Shown piece by piece: positions 6,268 to 6,535 of a stretch of DNA of 6,535 nt. Position 1 is the first letter of the stretch. The number at the start of each line of letters is the position of its first letter. Made by a program: the position numbers and the translations under genes. Origin of the DNA: an uncultured Ignavibacteriales bacterium (GTDB taxonomy: Bacteria > Bacteroidota > Ignavibacteria > Ignavibacteriales > Ignavibacteriaceae); the NCBI GenBank assembly GCA_903915485.1, contig CAIWTC010000489.1, forward strand, positions 1 to 6,535. Direction: 5' to 3'. The notes beneath the pieces are model-generated. The model did no database searches. It saw nothing but the letters and a program-made list of their open reading frames with translations, and was not told where the DNA came from.

Positions 6268-6535
6268 AGAACAACACCTATTTTATAAGCGATATTCACC
6301 TTGGGTTAGAATCGCAGCAATTTGAGGCAGAGAAAGAAAGGCAATTAGTGGGATTTCTTAATTCCATCAAAAGTGATGCTAAAACTTTGTTCATTGTGGG
6401 TGATTTATTCGATTACTGGTTTGAATACAGGCGCGTTCATCAGAGAGGGCACTTTCGCCTTTTTTCAGCATTGGCCGACTTAGTAACTTCAGGAACAGAA
6501 ATTCACTATATAATCGGGAACCACGATTTTATGCA
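6264..6535 (+). CDS. lpxH: UDP-2,3-diacylglucosamine diphosphatase, LpxH type, N-terminal part
   Basis: The gene runs off the right edge, leaving 90 codons plus two bases. It is a calcineurin-like metallophosphoesterase. D10 and H12 lie in ISDIHLG, D47 and D50 in VGDLFDYWFEYR, and N86, H87 and D88 in IGNHDF; these are the expected metal-binding and phosphate-binding positions of the family's first half. The GDLFDYWFEY wording, together with a small helical segment rich in Arg and His after it, matches LpxH-like hydrolases of the Bacteroidota group. Those hydrolases convert UDP-2,3-diacylglucosamine to lipid X in lipid A synthesis at the inner membrane. The start is TTG 6264, because no other start exists between the upstream in-frame stop and the conserved ISDIHLG. 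It lies 11 bases after the M1 aminopeptidase stop, so the two are probably co-transcribed. A different metallophosphoesterase role cannot be excluded without the C-terminal half. Confidence 0.82.
   Translation, partial: MKNNTYFISDIHLGLESQQFEAEKERQLVGFLNSIKSDAKTLFIVGDLFDYWFEYRRVHQRGHFRLFSALADLVTSGTEIHYIIGNHDFM

Noticed and set aside
1..6535. CRISPR array, tRNA, rRNA, insertion sequence or phage genes
   Set aside because: No regularly spaced repeats, cloverleaf sequence, transposase or integrase reading, or terminal inverted repeats were seen; the window is almost entirely coding.

Overview
This AT-rich window carries seven genes, all on the + strand and tightly packed. Both ends are cut inside genes. 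MutS, Def, Fmt and an LpxH-type lipid A hydrolase point to a Gram-negative bacterium. The hydrolase N-terminus (ISDIHLG, GDLFDYWFEYR, IGNHDF) resembles Bacteroidota/Ignavibacteriota versions, so I infer a member of the Bacteroidota-Chlorobiota-Ignavibacteriota group. That placement rests on motif style only.

Layout: (1) the last 55 codons of mutS (2-169). (2) An exported 636-residue protein (209-2119) that keeps the M1 metallopeptidase architecture but has lost every catalytic position I can align. It ends in a membrane anchor. (3) A polytopic membrane protein (2116-3027) that overlaps it by 4 bases (ATGA). (4) Peptide deformylase (3029-3586). (5) Methionyl-tRNA formyltransferase (3583-4485), again with a 4-base ATGA overlap. 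(6) A short AT-rich gap of about 70-95 bases, which may hold a promoter. (7) An exported, apparently active M1 aminopeptidase (4555-6252). (8) The first 90 codons of an LpxH-type UDP-2,3-diacylglucosamine diphosphatase (6264 to the window end).

The genes from 209 to 4485 are spaced like one operon. Fmt adds a formyl group to initiator Met-tRNA and Def removes it from nascent proteins, so they form a functional pair in the cytoplasm. The two M1-type proteins carry signal sequences, so they should work in the periplasm or at the membrane, not in cytoplasmic N-terminal processing. The most interesting item is the catalytically dead M1-type protein coupled to the membrane protein. It looks like a membrane-tethered pseudopeptidase module of unknown function, with an intact relative in the same window. 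A second oddity is at the starts of the last two genes. In both, a Shine-Dalgarno is followed by a two-codon ATG-NNN-stop whose stop overlaps a non-ATG in-frame codon with identical geometry.
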